A DNA stretch of 49,774 bases, from positions 1 through 49,774 of the forward strand of contig CAZXIE010000011.1 of NCBI GenBank assembly GCA_964640065.1, written 5' to 3'. The DNA comes from JAJRXG01 sp964640065 (GTDB lineage: Bacteria > Bacteroidota > Bacteroidia > Chitinophagales > Saprospiraceae). Position numbers and translations under genes: made by a program. This document shows positions 27,612 through 35,888 of the stretch, in pieces. Within the stretch, counting starts at the first letter, position 1; each line of letters begins with the position of its first letter. The notes below the pieces were generated by a model. The model was given only the letters and a program-made list of their open reading frames with translations. It did no database searches and had not been told where the DNA came from.

Positions 27612-28859
27612 ATGATGGATCGAAGACTCTTTATCGCACAAGGCTCATTAGCTCTAGCTGGTTGCGCAGTGTCACCTGCACAAGAGGGAAAGAGAAATGT
27701 CAGTAAGAAAACTGATCATCCTGATGCAGTTGCCATGTGGGATTACTCCTGGCTGCTGCGCACTTATGAAGGTGGCGGATTTGAAGATTGGGATCGCGCT
27801 CTAGATAGTCTTATACTCAGAGGCTATAATGCACTCCGGATCGACTGCTTTCCGCAGTTCCTTTCAACTCCGATATCAACTAATCATCAGGAAGAATTTA
27901 CTCTACCAGTTAAAGGAAGAAGAAATGCACTTTGGGGCAATGAAGTAACTACCACTATACGACCTAGAGAAGGTTTAATTTTATTCTTGGAGAAATGTGC
28001 TGAGCGTGACCTAAATATCATCCTGTCCAGTTGGTTCCTCGGTCATGGTACAAACAGGAATACTCTGTTTCAGACCACAAAAGGATTAATTACTGCCTGG
28101 CATGATACTTTAACTTTTATCGAAGAACACTCCAGCCTTGACAATGTCCTTTATGTCGACCTCCTCAACGAGTTTCCACTTTGGCATGGATATCAATGGT
28201 TACATGATCAACTAAATCTTATCAAACCTGTAGTCAACAAGCCATTCGACTTCCTAAATGCCAACAAACAGAAGAGGTACTCTTCAGAACAGATAAGTTT
28301 TTATAATTCCTTCATCAATGAAGTGATCATAGATCTAAAATCAAAGTGGCCGAGCTTATCATTCACAGCTTCTCAGACAAATACGCTGAATACTCCATGG
28401 CAAGATCAAGACATGAGCAACTTTGATGTGCTTGATGTCCATCTTTGGTTGAATTATAACCAAGATTTGAGTCAAGAAACCAAGTATTTCGAGAGGATTC
28501 ATAGAGGTCATCAGAAGAAAGAATCAATCCCAGCAACCAAGGAAGTCCTCAAGTATTGGGAGGGCCATAAAAAAGAGCTGTCTTCCTGGCTGTATAATCA
28601 TATGTCCCACAGGTCTGATATAGCTAGACAGTTGAACATTCCGCTTGGATGTACTGAGGGTTGGGGAACTGTGATGTGGCCGAAGAATGCAACTGACTGG
28701 ACTTTCATCAAAGAGGCCGGCTTGCTGGCCGCAGAATATGGTGCAGAGTTGGGCTATGCTTTTAATTGTTCTTCTAACTTTACGCATCCATATTTTGAAT
28801 TACTATGGGACGATATCCCATGGCACCAAGAAGTCACAAGCATTATTAGAAAACAATGA
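27612..28859 (+). CDS. Cellulase-like (GH-A clan) glycoside hydrolase lipoprotein
   Basis: A 415-residue exported protein with an RR-containing signal and lipobox LAGC (cysteine 18). The fold looks like the TIM barrel of GH5-type enzymes: GGFEDWDRALDSLILRGYNA and LRIDCFPQF near the N-terminus, acid/base glutamate E187 after the asparagine in VDLLNEFPLW, H277 in DVLDVHLWLN, and a nucleophile candidate E349 in LGCTEGWGTVMWP. All catalytic positions of the clan therefore seem present. The substrate is unknown. It overlaps the next gene by four bases and is divergent from GT2. Confidence 0.83.
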   Translation: MMDRRLFIAQGSLALAGCAVSPAQEGKRNVSKKTDHPDAVAMWDYSWLLRTYEGGGFEDWDRALDSLILRGYNALRIDCFPQFLSTPISTNHQEEFTLPVKGRRNALWGNEVTTTIRPREGLILFLEKCAERDLNIILSSWFLGHGTNRNTLFQTTKGLITAWHDTLTFIEEHSSLDNVLYVDLLNEFPLWHGYQWLHDQLNLIKPVVNKPFDFLNANKQKRYSSEQISFYNSFINEVIIDLKSKWPSLSFTASQTNTLNTPWQDQDMSNFDVLDVHLWLNYNQDLSQETKYFERIHRGHQKKESIPATKEVLKYWEGHKKELSSWLYNHMSHRSDIARQLNIPLGCTEGWGTVMWPKNATDWTFIKEAGLLAAEYGAELGYAFNCSSNFTHPYFELLWDDIPWHQEVTSIIRKQ

Positions 28860-29713
28860 GGTCAGGTTTGTTCATCTTGTTTTTCATCTCAGTCTTAAGT
28901 ACATATACAGGACTGATAAATGCACAGAGTGTAGCTATCAATAATATCATTGCTACCGACTTCACTTCGTCACCAGATGACGTCATAGAGATAGATTTCG
29001 GGGATCACTTAGTTAATGTCCCATTTGTATTTGCATGGATTGATTCTACAGGTAAGAGGTTTGCACTCCCGTATAAGACTGGATCTGAAAATCTCATCAT
29101 ACCCATCGGAAGACAAGCTGGCTGGAAAGGTAAAATCGGCCTTGTCGGACTCTCTGTGAATAATGTAACTGCCACCTTTCGAAAAGTTGGAGTTAGCGAT
29201 ATCTGGTCGTCATTCTTAACCAAATTCCCACTCAGTCCTGGTAGTGTCAACTTTAGTGGTGCATACTTCTTGCATGGCACACCATTTCGCTGGATATGTG
29301 CAGGATTGATGACTATAGTAGCGATGCTCATCTATGCATTTAAGCGGAGATGGGACCTGGCGCTACTTATTGGATTTTGTGTGGCATGGGGAGCTTACGA
29401 TCTTAGATCAGGATATAACCGATGGGAAGTGATGAACGAAATATCAGATAATGATTGGCACATACCCATTTTGCAAGATTTACAAAATTTCCTTCCTAAG
29501 GCACGAGAAATTATCGGACCCGATGGATCATGGACAAAAGAACAATTATCAGGCTTTCTTAATTCTTATTGCACTTATGAATTAGCAGATCTAACTTACT
29601 ATCCTCGAAAAAGCGAAGAGGAAAAAAATGCTCAATACACTATTACAACTCAGCCTAGGAAGAGACAAGTAGTGCTCACAGAAGGACCTTATCACTTAGT
29701 AAAGAATAGATAA
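28856..29713 (+). CDS. Unknown exported membrane protein between glycosidase and GT-C gene
   Basis: A 285-residue protein that I do not recognise. It has a cleavable-looking signal (VLSTYTGLINAQ) and a beta-rich periplasmic segment to about residue 135. Two close transmembrane helices follow (ICAGLMTIVAMLIYAF and LALLIGFCVAWGAY, joined by KRRWD), then a polar domain of about 100 residues. It overlaps the glycosidase by four bases, and the GT-C-like gene begins two bases after its stop, so the three form one unit. It could tether or regulate those two enzymes (inference). Confidence 0.8.
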   Translation: MRSGLFILFFISVLSTYTGLINAQSVAINNIIATDFTSSPDDVIEIDFGDHLVNVPFVFAWIDSTGKRFALPYKTGSENLIIPIGRQAGWKGKIGLVGLSVNNVTATFRKVGVSDIWSSFLTKFPLSPGSVNFSGAYFLHGTPFRWICAGLMTIVAMLIYAFKRRWDLALLIGFCVAWGAYDLRSGYNRWEVMNEISDNDWHIPILQDLQNFLPKAREIIGPDGSWTKEQLSGFLNSYCTYELADLTYYPRKSEEEKNAQYTITTQPRKRQVVLTEGPYHLVKNR

Positions 29714-29715
29714 TA

Positions 29716-31062
29716 GTGGAGTACATCATTCTATTCATACATCTAGCTGTTAATGCTTCATTGGGGTTATCCATCATCAAGCTTTTTGGACTAAGAACAA
29801 TTAATGCAAAAAACTTGGCTATTGCTATTGCTCTAGGCATGTTCCTTGAAACTCTTGTCATCTGGCTTTTGCTTCTTCTTGGACTATCCGTTTTTCATAG
29901 CTTTCTAATTATCGCTATCCTCGCGGCAGGAGCAGTAGTTTATAGTTTCTTTTTTTCTAATCATGAACAAAAATTAACCGTCGCTTTAGCTTCTAGACGA
30001 CCATCTTTTTTAGAAGGAATTATCTTCATATTCATAGCCGAAAAAGCCATCTGGAGTCTTTACAGTTTATCCAAATTACCTGTTTATTTTGACGATACAC
30101 TTAACCACTGGTCAGGAAGGGGGAAAGCTCTCCTTGATGGTGTTAACTGGTCTTGGGATCCAGCGTCTATTTATTTTATGGGGAAAGCTTTTGGACATGA
30201 GCAGTATCCACTCTTTGCAAGCATATGGCGTGCTGTAAATGCAGCTCTCTTAGGCAGACATGATGCAGGTCTAGAGCGGGTAGATGGATTCATCCTTTGG
30301 ATGATTATCTTGATACTTACTACTTATTGGATTAAAGAGTACTCAGGTAAGTTATGGCTAGGCTTACTCGGAGCAGCGATCATAGCAGGCATACCACTTC
30401 AGACTTGGCATGCTACAGCTGGGTATGCGGAGATTTACATCCAAGCATATCTTCTTTTGGGCCTGTATGCCATATTCCAAAATAAATACATCCTTGCCGG
30501 TTTACTTAGTGCTGCTATGATATGGAGCAAAAATGAAGGGCTAGTCATATTTGTGCCATGTATGATTAGCTGCCTGGCTGTCAAATTATTTTTAGAAAAG
30601 TCTCGTCCTATACAGAATCGCACTAAAGACTTCTTCTTGTTTAACGCCACTTGGATCGTCACCATGCTACCATGGATACTTTTCAAATTAATGAAAGGCG
30701 TGGGCTTTACTATACCGACTCAGCAAGGCTTAGGCTATGTGGAAGGAGCTATTTCTAAAATGGCCACGGCTGTATTTAACTCGCCTTCTTCGAGTATACT
30801 TTGGTTGTTTTTTACGATCACTATCATCGTCTGTATAAAGCGCATTGTAAAAAGCAAAGTGTTATTACCTCTTGCTATCAGTTGCTTTATTCTAATTACA
30901 ATGATGACCTTTATATTTACATCAACAGGAGCTTATAGATTCTTAGAAAATCAAATGACCATCCATAGATCTTTGTTACAGATAGCCCCTCCTTTTGTAA
31001 TCCTTGTAGTCCTTAGCTTAATTCAAAAAGACAAGGCACAGGTGAGTAATCAAGCTGCGTAG
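29716..31062 (+). CDS. GT-C type (GT39/ArnT-like) membrane glycosyltransferase
   Basis: A 448-residue protein with about 11-12 hydrophobic helices, starting with GTG two bases after the previous stop. A long periplasmic loop early in the chain contains YFDDTLNHWSGRG, an acidic pair where GT-C enzymes keep the catalytic aspartate. A second acidic/aromatic loop follows (GYAEIYIQAYLL). These enzymes use polyprenyl-phosphate sugars on the outer face of the inner membrane. The family is inferred from topology and the DD motif. Its stop overlaps the convergent isomerase gene by 13 bases. Confidence 0.72.
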   Translation: MEYIILFIHLAVNASLGLSIIKLFGLRTINAKNLAIAIALGMFLETLVIWLLLLLGLSVFHSFLIIAILAAGAVVYSFFFSNHEQKLTVALASRRPSFLEGIIFIFIAEKAIWSLYSLSKLPVYFDDTLNHWSGRGKALLDGVNWSWDPASIYFMGKAFGHEQYPLFASIWRAVNAALLGRHDAGLERVDGFILWMIILILTTYWIKEYSGKLWLGLLGAAIIAGIPLQTWHATAGYAEIYIQAYLLLGLYAIFQNKYILAGLLSAAMIWSKNEGLVIFVPCMISCLAVKLFLEKSRPIQNRTKDFFLFNATWIVTMLPWILFKLMKGVGFTIPTQQGLGYVEGAISKMATAVFNSPSSSILWLFFTITIIVCIKRIVKSKVLLPLAISCFILITMMTFIFTSTGAYRFLENQMTIHRSLLQIAPPFVILVVLSLIQKDKAQVSNQAA

Positions 31063-31952
31063 AGCTTATCCATTCGAGCAGATATTTCTGTAAGTCTTTC
31101 TCTATCTCCCCCTCTTACTTCTGCGGATCCCCATCCACTATATCCTATATCGGATAGTGCCTGATTAACTGCTGTCCAATCTACACTTCCCTCACCTAAC
31201 TTCGCTTCAAATCCTTTCCAAACTCCTTTCTCAGCAGCTAAATCCGTGCTATAGTCTTTGATATCAATTTTCTTGACGCGCTTACCCAGTATCCGGATCC
31301 ATTGTTCTGGAAAGCCATATTTAATTACATTACCGATATCCATGTACCACCCTACTCGATCACTTTCGAACTGATCGATATAATGTCGAGCTTCTATCGG
31401 GCTAACTAAGAAGTTATTCCAGACATTCTCTATAGCTATACCGACTCCATGCTCTTCCGCATAAGGAAGTAATTTTCTAATTTCTTCTGTAGATCTATCC
31501 CAAGCATCATCGTAGGAGACTTCCTTTTTGACAACAGCCGGCACTAAAAGTACCGTATCTCCTCCAAGTTTACTGCAAAGTGCAAATGCATCTTTCATCG
31601 CATCTCCACACTCTTTTCTGACAACAGGATCTGGATGCGAAAAAGGTTTTTTCCAATGGATAGAATTTACAAGGCCGGGCACCTTTAGTCCCGTGTCCTC
31701 CATAGCTTGCATGACTTCAGAGATGTCTAGGTCATTGGGGCTATCCAACTCAATCCCGTCAAAGCCTAATTCTTTAACAAGTCTAAATTTCTCTAGCACT
31801 GAAAGATTCTCTTTGATCATACCCCACTTCAGACTCTTCTTAGTTAAGGGGACTGAGATGATATTATTATCGCATGCTATGATGCTTCCCATACCAGATG
31901 ATGCCAGGCAGACAGCACCGATGCCTTGGCTCACAAACTTCCTTCTGTTCAT
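31050..31952 (-). CDS. Sugar phosphate isomerase/epimerase-like TIM-barrel protein (Tat-exported)
   Basis: A 300-residue AP-endonuclease-2/xylose-isomerase-like barrel with a Tat-type signal (NRRKFVSQG) and a cysteine that could be lipidated (IIACD). Metal-ligand candidates follow the family order: FDGIELDSPN, GIAIENVWNN, GWYMDIGNVI and WGSAEVRGG. The usual histidine of H-x-K-D is replaced in KKIDIKDYS. It lies 11 bases after a Gfo/Idh/MocA gene, a frequent pairing in keto-sugar and inositol-like catabolism. The exact substrate is unknown. Confidence 0.88.
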   Translation of the reverse strand: MNRRKFVSQGIGAVCLASSGMGSIIACDNNIISVPLTKKSLKWGMIKENLSVLEKFRLVKELGFDGIELDSPNDLDISEVMQAMEDTGLKVPGLVNSIHWKKPFSHPDPVVRKECGDAMKDAFALCSKLGGDTVLLVPAVVKKEVSYDDAWDRSTEEIRKLLPYAEEHGVGIAIENVWNNFLVSPIEARHYIDQFESDRVGWYMDIGNVIKYGFPEQWIRILGKRVKKIDIKDYSTDLAAEKGVWKGFEAKLGEGSVDWTAVNQALSDIGYSGWGSAEVRGGDRERLTEISARMDKLYAA

Positions 31953-31963
31953 ATAGTACTCTA

Positions 31964-33253
31964 CTAGGTAAACTTAGTAATACCAGGTTGTGCTACAGCC
32001 GCTAAAGGCCAATCCATCTCCCAATTATATTGGTCGATACTTGGGCCTAGTATTTCTTCACTACTCATAGCTTGATCCCAAGTGAGTGTTTCTCCAGTAT
32101 AGGCAACCATACGCCCAATGATAGCAAGCATAGTGCTATTAGCCATCAGTTCTCCGTCGTTAAAGACGTTACCAGATCGTATACCAGCGAATAGTGTGTT
32201 GTGTTCATTCTGATACATGTTAGACCACTTTCCTTCCCACTGCCAAGGATTGTCATTCATGATCTTATGGTCTTTCGATACGTTGATATAGGCACGACCC
32301 TTGTTGCCCATCATACTGATATCATAAGCACGACTCGTTCCTTTTTGCTGTCTACTAAAGTGATAGCCCATATTACCTTCTCCATAATCATACACAAGTG
32401 CAAAGTGATCATAGACATTACCAAATCTATCTTCCGTCCTACTTTGCCTTCCTCCAGTACCACTTACTGTCAGTGGTAGCCTATCGCCATATGCCCATGA
32501 CATGAGATCTAAACTATGCACTGCTTGCTCTGCTATGTGATCTCCAGAGAGCCAGTTAAAGTATAACCAGTTACGCATCATCGTCTCAGTATCTGTCCAT
32601 TCTTCTTTTCGGTCCTTGTACCAAAGTGCTCCTGTGTTATAAGTATTATAGATACTTACGACATCACCAATGGCTCCGTCTAATATGCGCTTATATGTGT
32701 CTTGCTTGGGTATATCATGCCTCCAGCAAAATCCAGACATCAGTGATAGTCCTTTTTCTTTTGCTTTTTTCGCTGAAGCTAATACTCTGCGGATACCAGG
32801 TGCATCTACAGCAACTGGCTTCTCACAGAAGACGTGCTTCCCAGCTTCTATCGCTGCTTCTAGATGAGCAGGTCTAAAGCTTGGTGGCGTAGTCAGGATG
32901 ACCACATCTACATCAGAATCTATAATTTTCTTGTAGGCATCCCATCCTACAAACTTGTGTCCTTCATCGACGAGTATCTTATCAGGATTTTCAGCTACTA
33001 GGTTTTTATGACTCTTTTCTAATTCATCTTTGAAGATGTCTGCCATACATGTCAACACCACATTGGGGTCTGCCAAGGTGGCTTGTAGTGCGGCACCAGT
33101 GCCTCGACCACCACATCCTATAAGACCAACTTTAAGTGTATCACTATTGATCTTGTGTTTATAACCTTGGGCGGTGATAATATTAAAACCTAGTGTGGAG
33201 GCCAGCATAGCTGAACCAGACTTTTTTACGAATTCTCTTCTTGAATGTGACAT
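31964..33253 (-). CDS. Gfo/Idh/MocA family oxidoreductase with Tat signal
   Basis: A 429-residue exported NAD(P)-dependent dehydrogenase homologue. ATG 33253 was chosen because it puts the Tat motif SRREFVKKSG directly at the N-terminus; an upstream ATG at 33328 would add 25 unconserved residues. The Rossmann loop is LIGCGGRGTG (about residues 44-53). The catalytic Glu-Lys-Pro is intact at 144-146 (VFCEKPVAVD), and the substrate-side histidine lies in SGDHIAEQAVHSLD. It is followed at 11 bases by a TIM-barrel isomerase and preceded by apbE with a 55-base gap. Confidence 0.92.
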   Translation of the reverse strand: MSHSRREFVKKSGSAMLASTLGFNIITAQGYKHKINSDTLKVGLIGCGGRGTGAALQATLADPNVVLTCMADIFKDELEKSHKNLVAENPDKILVDEGHKFVGWDAYKKIIDSDVDVVILTTPPSFRPAHLEAAIEAGKHVFCEKPVAVDAPGIRRVLASAKKAKEKGLSLMSGFCWRHDIPKQDTYKRILDGAIGDVVSIYNTYNTGALWYKDRKEEWTDTETMMRNWLYFNWLSGDHIAEQAVHSLDLMSWAYGDRLPLTVSGTGGRQSRTEDRFGNVYDHFALVYDYGEGNMGYHFSRQQKGTSRAYDISMMGNKGRAYINVSKDHKIMNDNPWQWEGKWSNMYQNEHNTLFAGIRSGNVFNDGELMANSTMLAIIGRMVAYTGETLTWDQAMSSEEILGPSIDQYNWEMDWPLAAVAQPGITKFT

Positions 33254-33308
33254 GATTATATCGTTATTACCTCTGTAAGTTAAAAAGTAGCGGTGATAAT
33301 TGCTAGTA

Positions 33309-34259
33309 CTATTTGATCGAAGTTTCATCCATGTAAACCACGTGGGCTTCGTAGTACTTGAGTATTAATTCGTCTATCTCATGTACGATGCTTAACGTTG
33401 AAGCTAACGCATCGGCGACCATCGCATCTTTTGCTACGATGCAGACTGATGAAAGATTTTGCATACCTAGACCAGTTTTGGGATCTACGATATGAGAAAA
33501 GCTCTGTCCTTTGTGATCTAATTTTTGGTAGGTAGAGCCTGAGCAAGCGATAGCTTGTTGGTGTAGTTGAAAGGCTTGATCCCTTCCTTGGATCCTTATA
33601 GACCATGATGACCCATCAGGTTTGGGGTAGCCGATCATCATGTCTCCTCCTCCATCCACTAAAGCACTTGCTATCCCATGCTCTTCCAAAAAAGCGTAGA
33701 GTTCACCTATGGCATAACCCTTGGCTATGCCTCCAAGATCTAATCTCATGCCTTCTTGATTCAGCCTTACAGCTTGCTCTTCACGATCATAATCTATTAA
33801 GTTGAAACCAACTTTGGCCTTAGCAGCCGAGAGATGTATCTCATCTGGATATTCTCCTCTTCTTATGGCTCTCCGCCAGATCTTAGATAGTGGGCCGATA
33901 GTAATATCAAAAGCTCCTTGACTTTCTTGCGATAGCTCATCAGAAAAAGTGAGTATCTCCCATATGGCATCTGACACTTGCACCCATCTTCCTGATCCTG
34001 AGGTGAGCGATAACTGAGATAACTCACTGTCTTTATCATAGTCGCTCAAGATCATATTGAGGCTGTCCAACTTGGACCAACATTTATCGGCCATAGTATC
34101 TGCTAGCTCAGCATCATCACAAAAGAAGGTGAGATGCCAAGTTGTCCCCATCGCTTGAGTTGTAAAGGAGTATTGCTCAAGACTTGGACCTCGGTTCTGA
34201 CTTGAAAGAGATATTTGCGAAAGCGATATAAAAAAAAGAAGTGAGCAGAAGAATCTCAT
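33309..34259 (-). CDS. apbE: FAD:protein FMN transferase ApbE
   Basis: A 316-residue periplasmic enzyme (signal peptide near SQISLSSQ) that uses FAD to attach FMN covalently to threonine or serine of target proteins. Diagnostic motifs in order: TTQAMGTTWHL, GAFDITIGPLSKIW, MRLDLGGIAKGYAIG, VDGGGDMMIG, FSHIVDPKTG and VADALASTLS. It overlaps the SUMF1-like gene by four bases. No FMN-bind domain acceptor protein is visible in the window, so its target lies elsewhere or is unrecognised. Confidence 0.94.
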   Translation of the reverse strand: MRFFCSLLFFISLSQISLSSQNRGPSLEQYSFTTQAMGTTWHLTFFCDDAELADTMADKCWSKLDSLNMILSDYDKDSELSQLSLTSGSGRWVQVSDAIWEILTFSDELSQESQGAFDITIGPLSKIWRRAIRRGEYPDEIHLSAAKAKVGFNLIDYDREEQAVRLNQEGMRLDLGGIAKGYAIGELYAFLEEHGIASALVDGGGDMMIGYPKPDGSSWSIRIQGRDQAFQLHQQAIACSGSTYQKLDHKGQSFSHIVDPKTGLGMQNLSSVCIVAKDAMVADALASTLSIVHEIDELILKYYEAHVVYMDETSIK

Positions 34260-35263
34260 CCACCTAGGACTAGATCCCAGAATGCATCTTGCTCTTCTTG
34301 ACTAGGTTGATCGACAGGACTGATAATCCGAAAGCCCACGAAAGGACTATCGGTGTTCCACCAAAAACTTTTAGGGATCTGCGGATCTCGCTCTTTCCAT
34401 CTACGACTGGATTCTATGCGGCAGGTGCATCGTTGCTGATCAGCACGGTCATCCCAAGATCCTCCGCGAACTGATCTTGGGTGAAGTTTTGTCGGGCGTA
34501 TCCAAGGGTTAATTTCTTCTGTCATAGTAGTAGCCATCTCAGTGTATGCATCCTTCTCATATTGGTCAAGTGTCCACTCGGACACGTTACCAAGCATATC
34601 GTAGAGTCCCCATGGATTAGGGAGTTTAGAACCACGAGGATGATACTTCTCGGTGCTGTTATCATAGTACCAAGCATGTGTATCAAGTTGGCTTGCATCC
34701 TCCCCCCAGTAGTAGGTTGCATCCTTGCCAGCCTTACAGGCATACTCCCACTCTGCTTCGGTCGGCAGTCTATAAAAGGTGCCAGACTTTTCAGATAACC
34801 ATTTGCAATATTGGAGTGCAGCGAACTGTGTCATGCTAACTGCTGGAAATCCATCTTTCCCCATGCCAAAAGTGGGGTCTTCATAAGGAGGACTTGGGCG
34901 AGCGATGGCATCGGCATCCCAAGTTGGTTGGTCTTCAGAAGGAAGATCTAATTCCTTCTCTCTTAAGACCATATACTCTTCGAATGCCACTTCATACTTA
35001 CCCATCCAGAAAGAAGCTACACTTACTTCATGCTGCGGTATTTCATCTTCTTGTACTTCAGTTGCGCCCTCTTTACTGCCCATCATAAATGATCCTGCAG
35101 GTATATAAACCATATCGAAAGAGACATCGGTCCCTGGCAATGTATGGGTGACATCTTTAGGCTGCATTTCTTTAGGCGCAGGTGCAGAAGAAACTACATC
35201 TTGCTGAGTGCTACAAGACCAAAAACTTATCATGATACATAACAAGACACTTCTAATCTTCAT
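34256..35263 (-). CDS. SUMF1/FGE-domain lipoprotein
   Basis: A 335-residue lipoprotein (lipobox FWSC, cysteine 17) with a full formylglycine-generating-enzyme-like domain: VYIPAGSFMMGSKEG, EIPQHEVSVASFWMGKYEV, FYRLPTEAEWEYACKAG, WGLYDMLGNVSEWTLD, SVRGGSWDDRADQQRCTCRI and SPFVGFRIIS. The paired active cysteines of true FGE are not at their usual spacing, although a C-T-C sits in that region. It is therefore probably a binding or structural member rather than a formylglycine maker. Four-base overlaps with both neighbours couple it to YceI and ApbE. Confidence 0.88.
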   Translation of the reverse strand: MKIRSVLLCIMISFWSCSTQQDVVSSAPAPKEMQPKDVTHTLPGTDVSFDMVYIPAGSFMMGSKEGATEVQEDEIPQHEVSVASFWMGKYEVAFEEYMVLREKELDLPSEDQPTWDADAIARPSPPYEDPTFGMGKDGFPAVSMTQFAALQYCKWLSEKSGTFYRLPTEAEWEYACKAGKDATYYWGEDASQLDTHAWYYDNSTEKYHPRGSKLPNPWGLYDMLGNVSEWTLDQYEKDAYTEMATTMTEEINPWIRPTKLHPRSVRGGSWDDRADQQRCTCRIESSRRWKERDPQIPKSFWWNTDSPFVGFRIISPVDQPSQEEQDAFWDLVLGG

Positions 35264-35841
35264 GGTCTTTTATAGGTATAGGTAAAGTGTACTACGACTT
35301 CATCTCCAGTCTGAATTTGTCCAAACATCGCGGATGGGGCATCGATCCCAAAGTCGCTAAGTAATAAAGACTGCTGACCCGTGAACTCTAGTCGATCAGC
35401 ATCAAGCTCTGTTTGTACTTGGATCGAATATGGCTTTGTTATACCAGCCATCGTTAGTTCTCCTTCAGCTTGAAAGCTTTCAGTTGCTAGATCTAACACG
35501 GAAGCCGCGGTCTGCCGAAATGAAACATAAGGATGCTCATCAGCCTGAAGTGCTTTTTTGATCTTATCATTCATAGATGGTCCTCTTCCTCCATCCATAG
35601 AAGCAACTGATACTTGGAAAGAAAAATCACTGATCTCTCCCCCTGCCTCTGTTAGTGCTAAGTCCGTCGGATGGTCGATCACCTCCGATGCGGTGACGGT
35701 CCAATCATGTAGTGTGGATGTACCTGTGATGCTAACTTCTACTTTTTCAAATTGGTAGGTAACCTCCTGTGCCTGTACGAACCCACAGGTTAGCAAGATA
35801 AATAACACCGAAAGAAAAGATTTGTCCAAGCTGTTTTTCAT
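35260..35841 (-). CDS. YceI family periplasmic protein
   Basis: A secreted lipocalin-like protein of about 193 residues. ATG 35841 is preferred since it gives a clean signal peptide (KSFLSVLFILLTCGFVQAQ); an ATG at 35883 is also open. The YceI domain is shown by VEVSITGTSTLHDWTVTASE, FSFQVSVASMDGGRG, LQADEHPYVSFRQ, AEGELTMAGITKPYSIQV and LLLSDFGIDAPSAMFG. The family binds polyprenoid lipids in a barrel. It is coupled by overlap to the SUMF1-like gene and lies 47 bases after the acyl ligase. Confidence 0.92.
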   Translation of the reverse strand: MKNSLDKSFLSVLFILLTCGFVQAQEVTYQFEKVEVSITGTSTLHDWTVTASEVIDHPTDLALTEAGGEISDFSFQVSVASMDGGRGPSMNDKIKKALQADEHPYVSFRQTAASVLDLATESFQAEGELTMAGITKPYSIQVQTELDADRLEFTGQQSLLLSDFGIDAPSAMFGQIQTGDEVVVHFTYTYKRP

Positions 35842-35888
35842 GATTCGTACGCTAAGGTACACGACACATTGATCATATGCCATAAGGA

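Noticed and set aside
31528..31956. Open plus-strand frame of about 142 codons over the TIM-barrel isomerase gene
   Set aside because: Shadow of the isomerase; no signal peptide, motif or homologous pattern, and rich in S/T/P as expected from the antisense.
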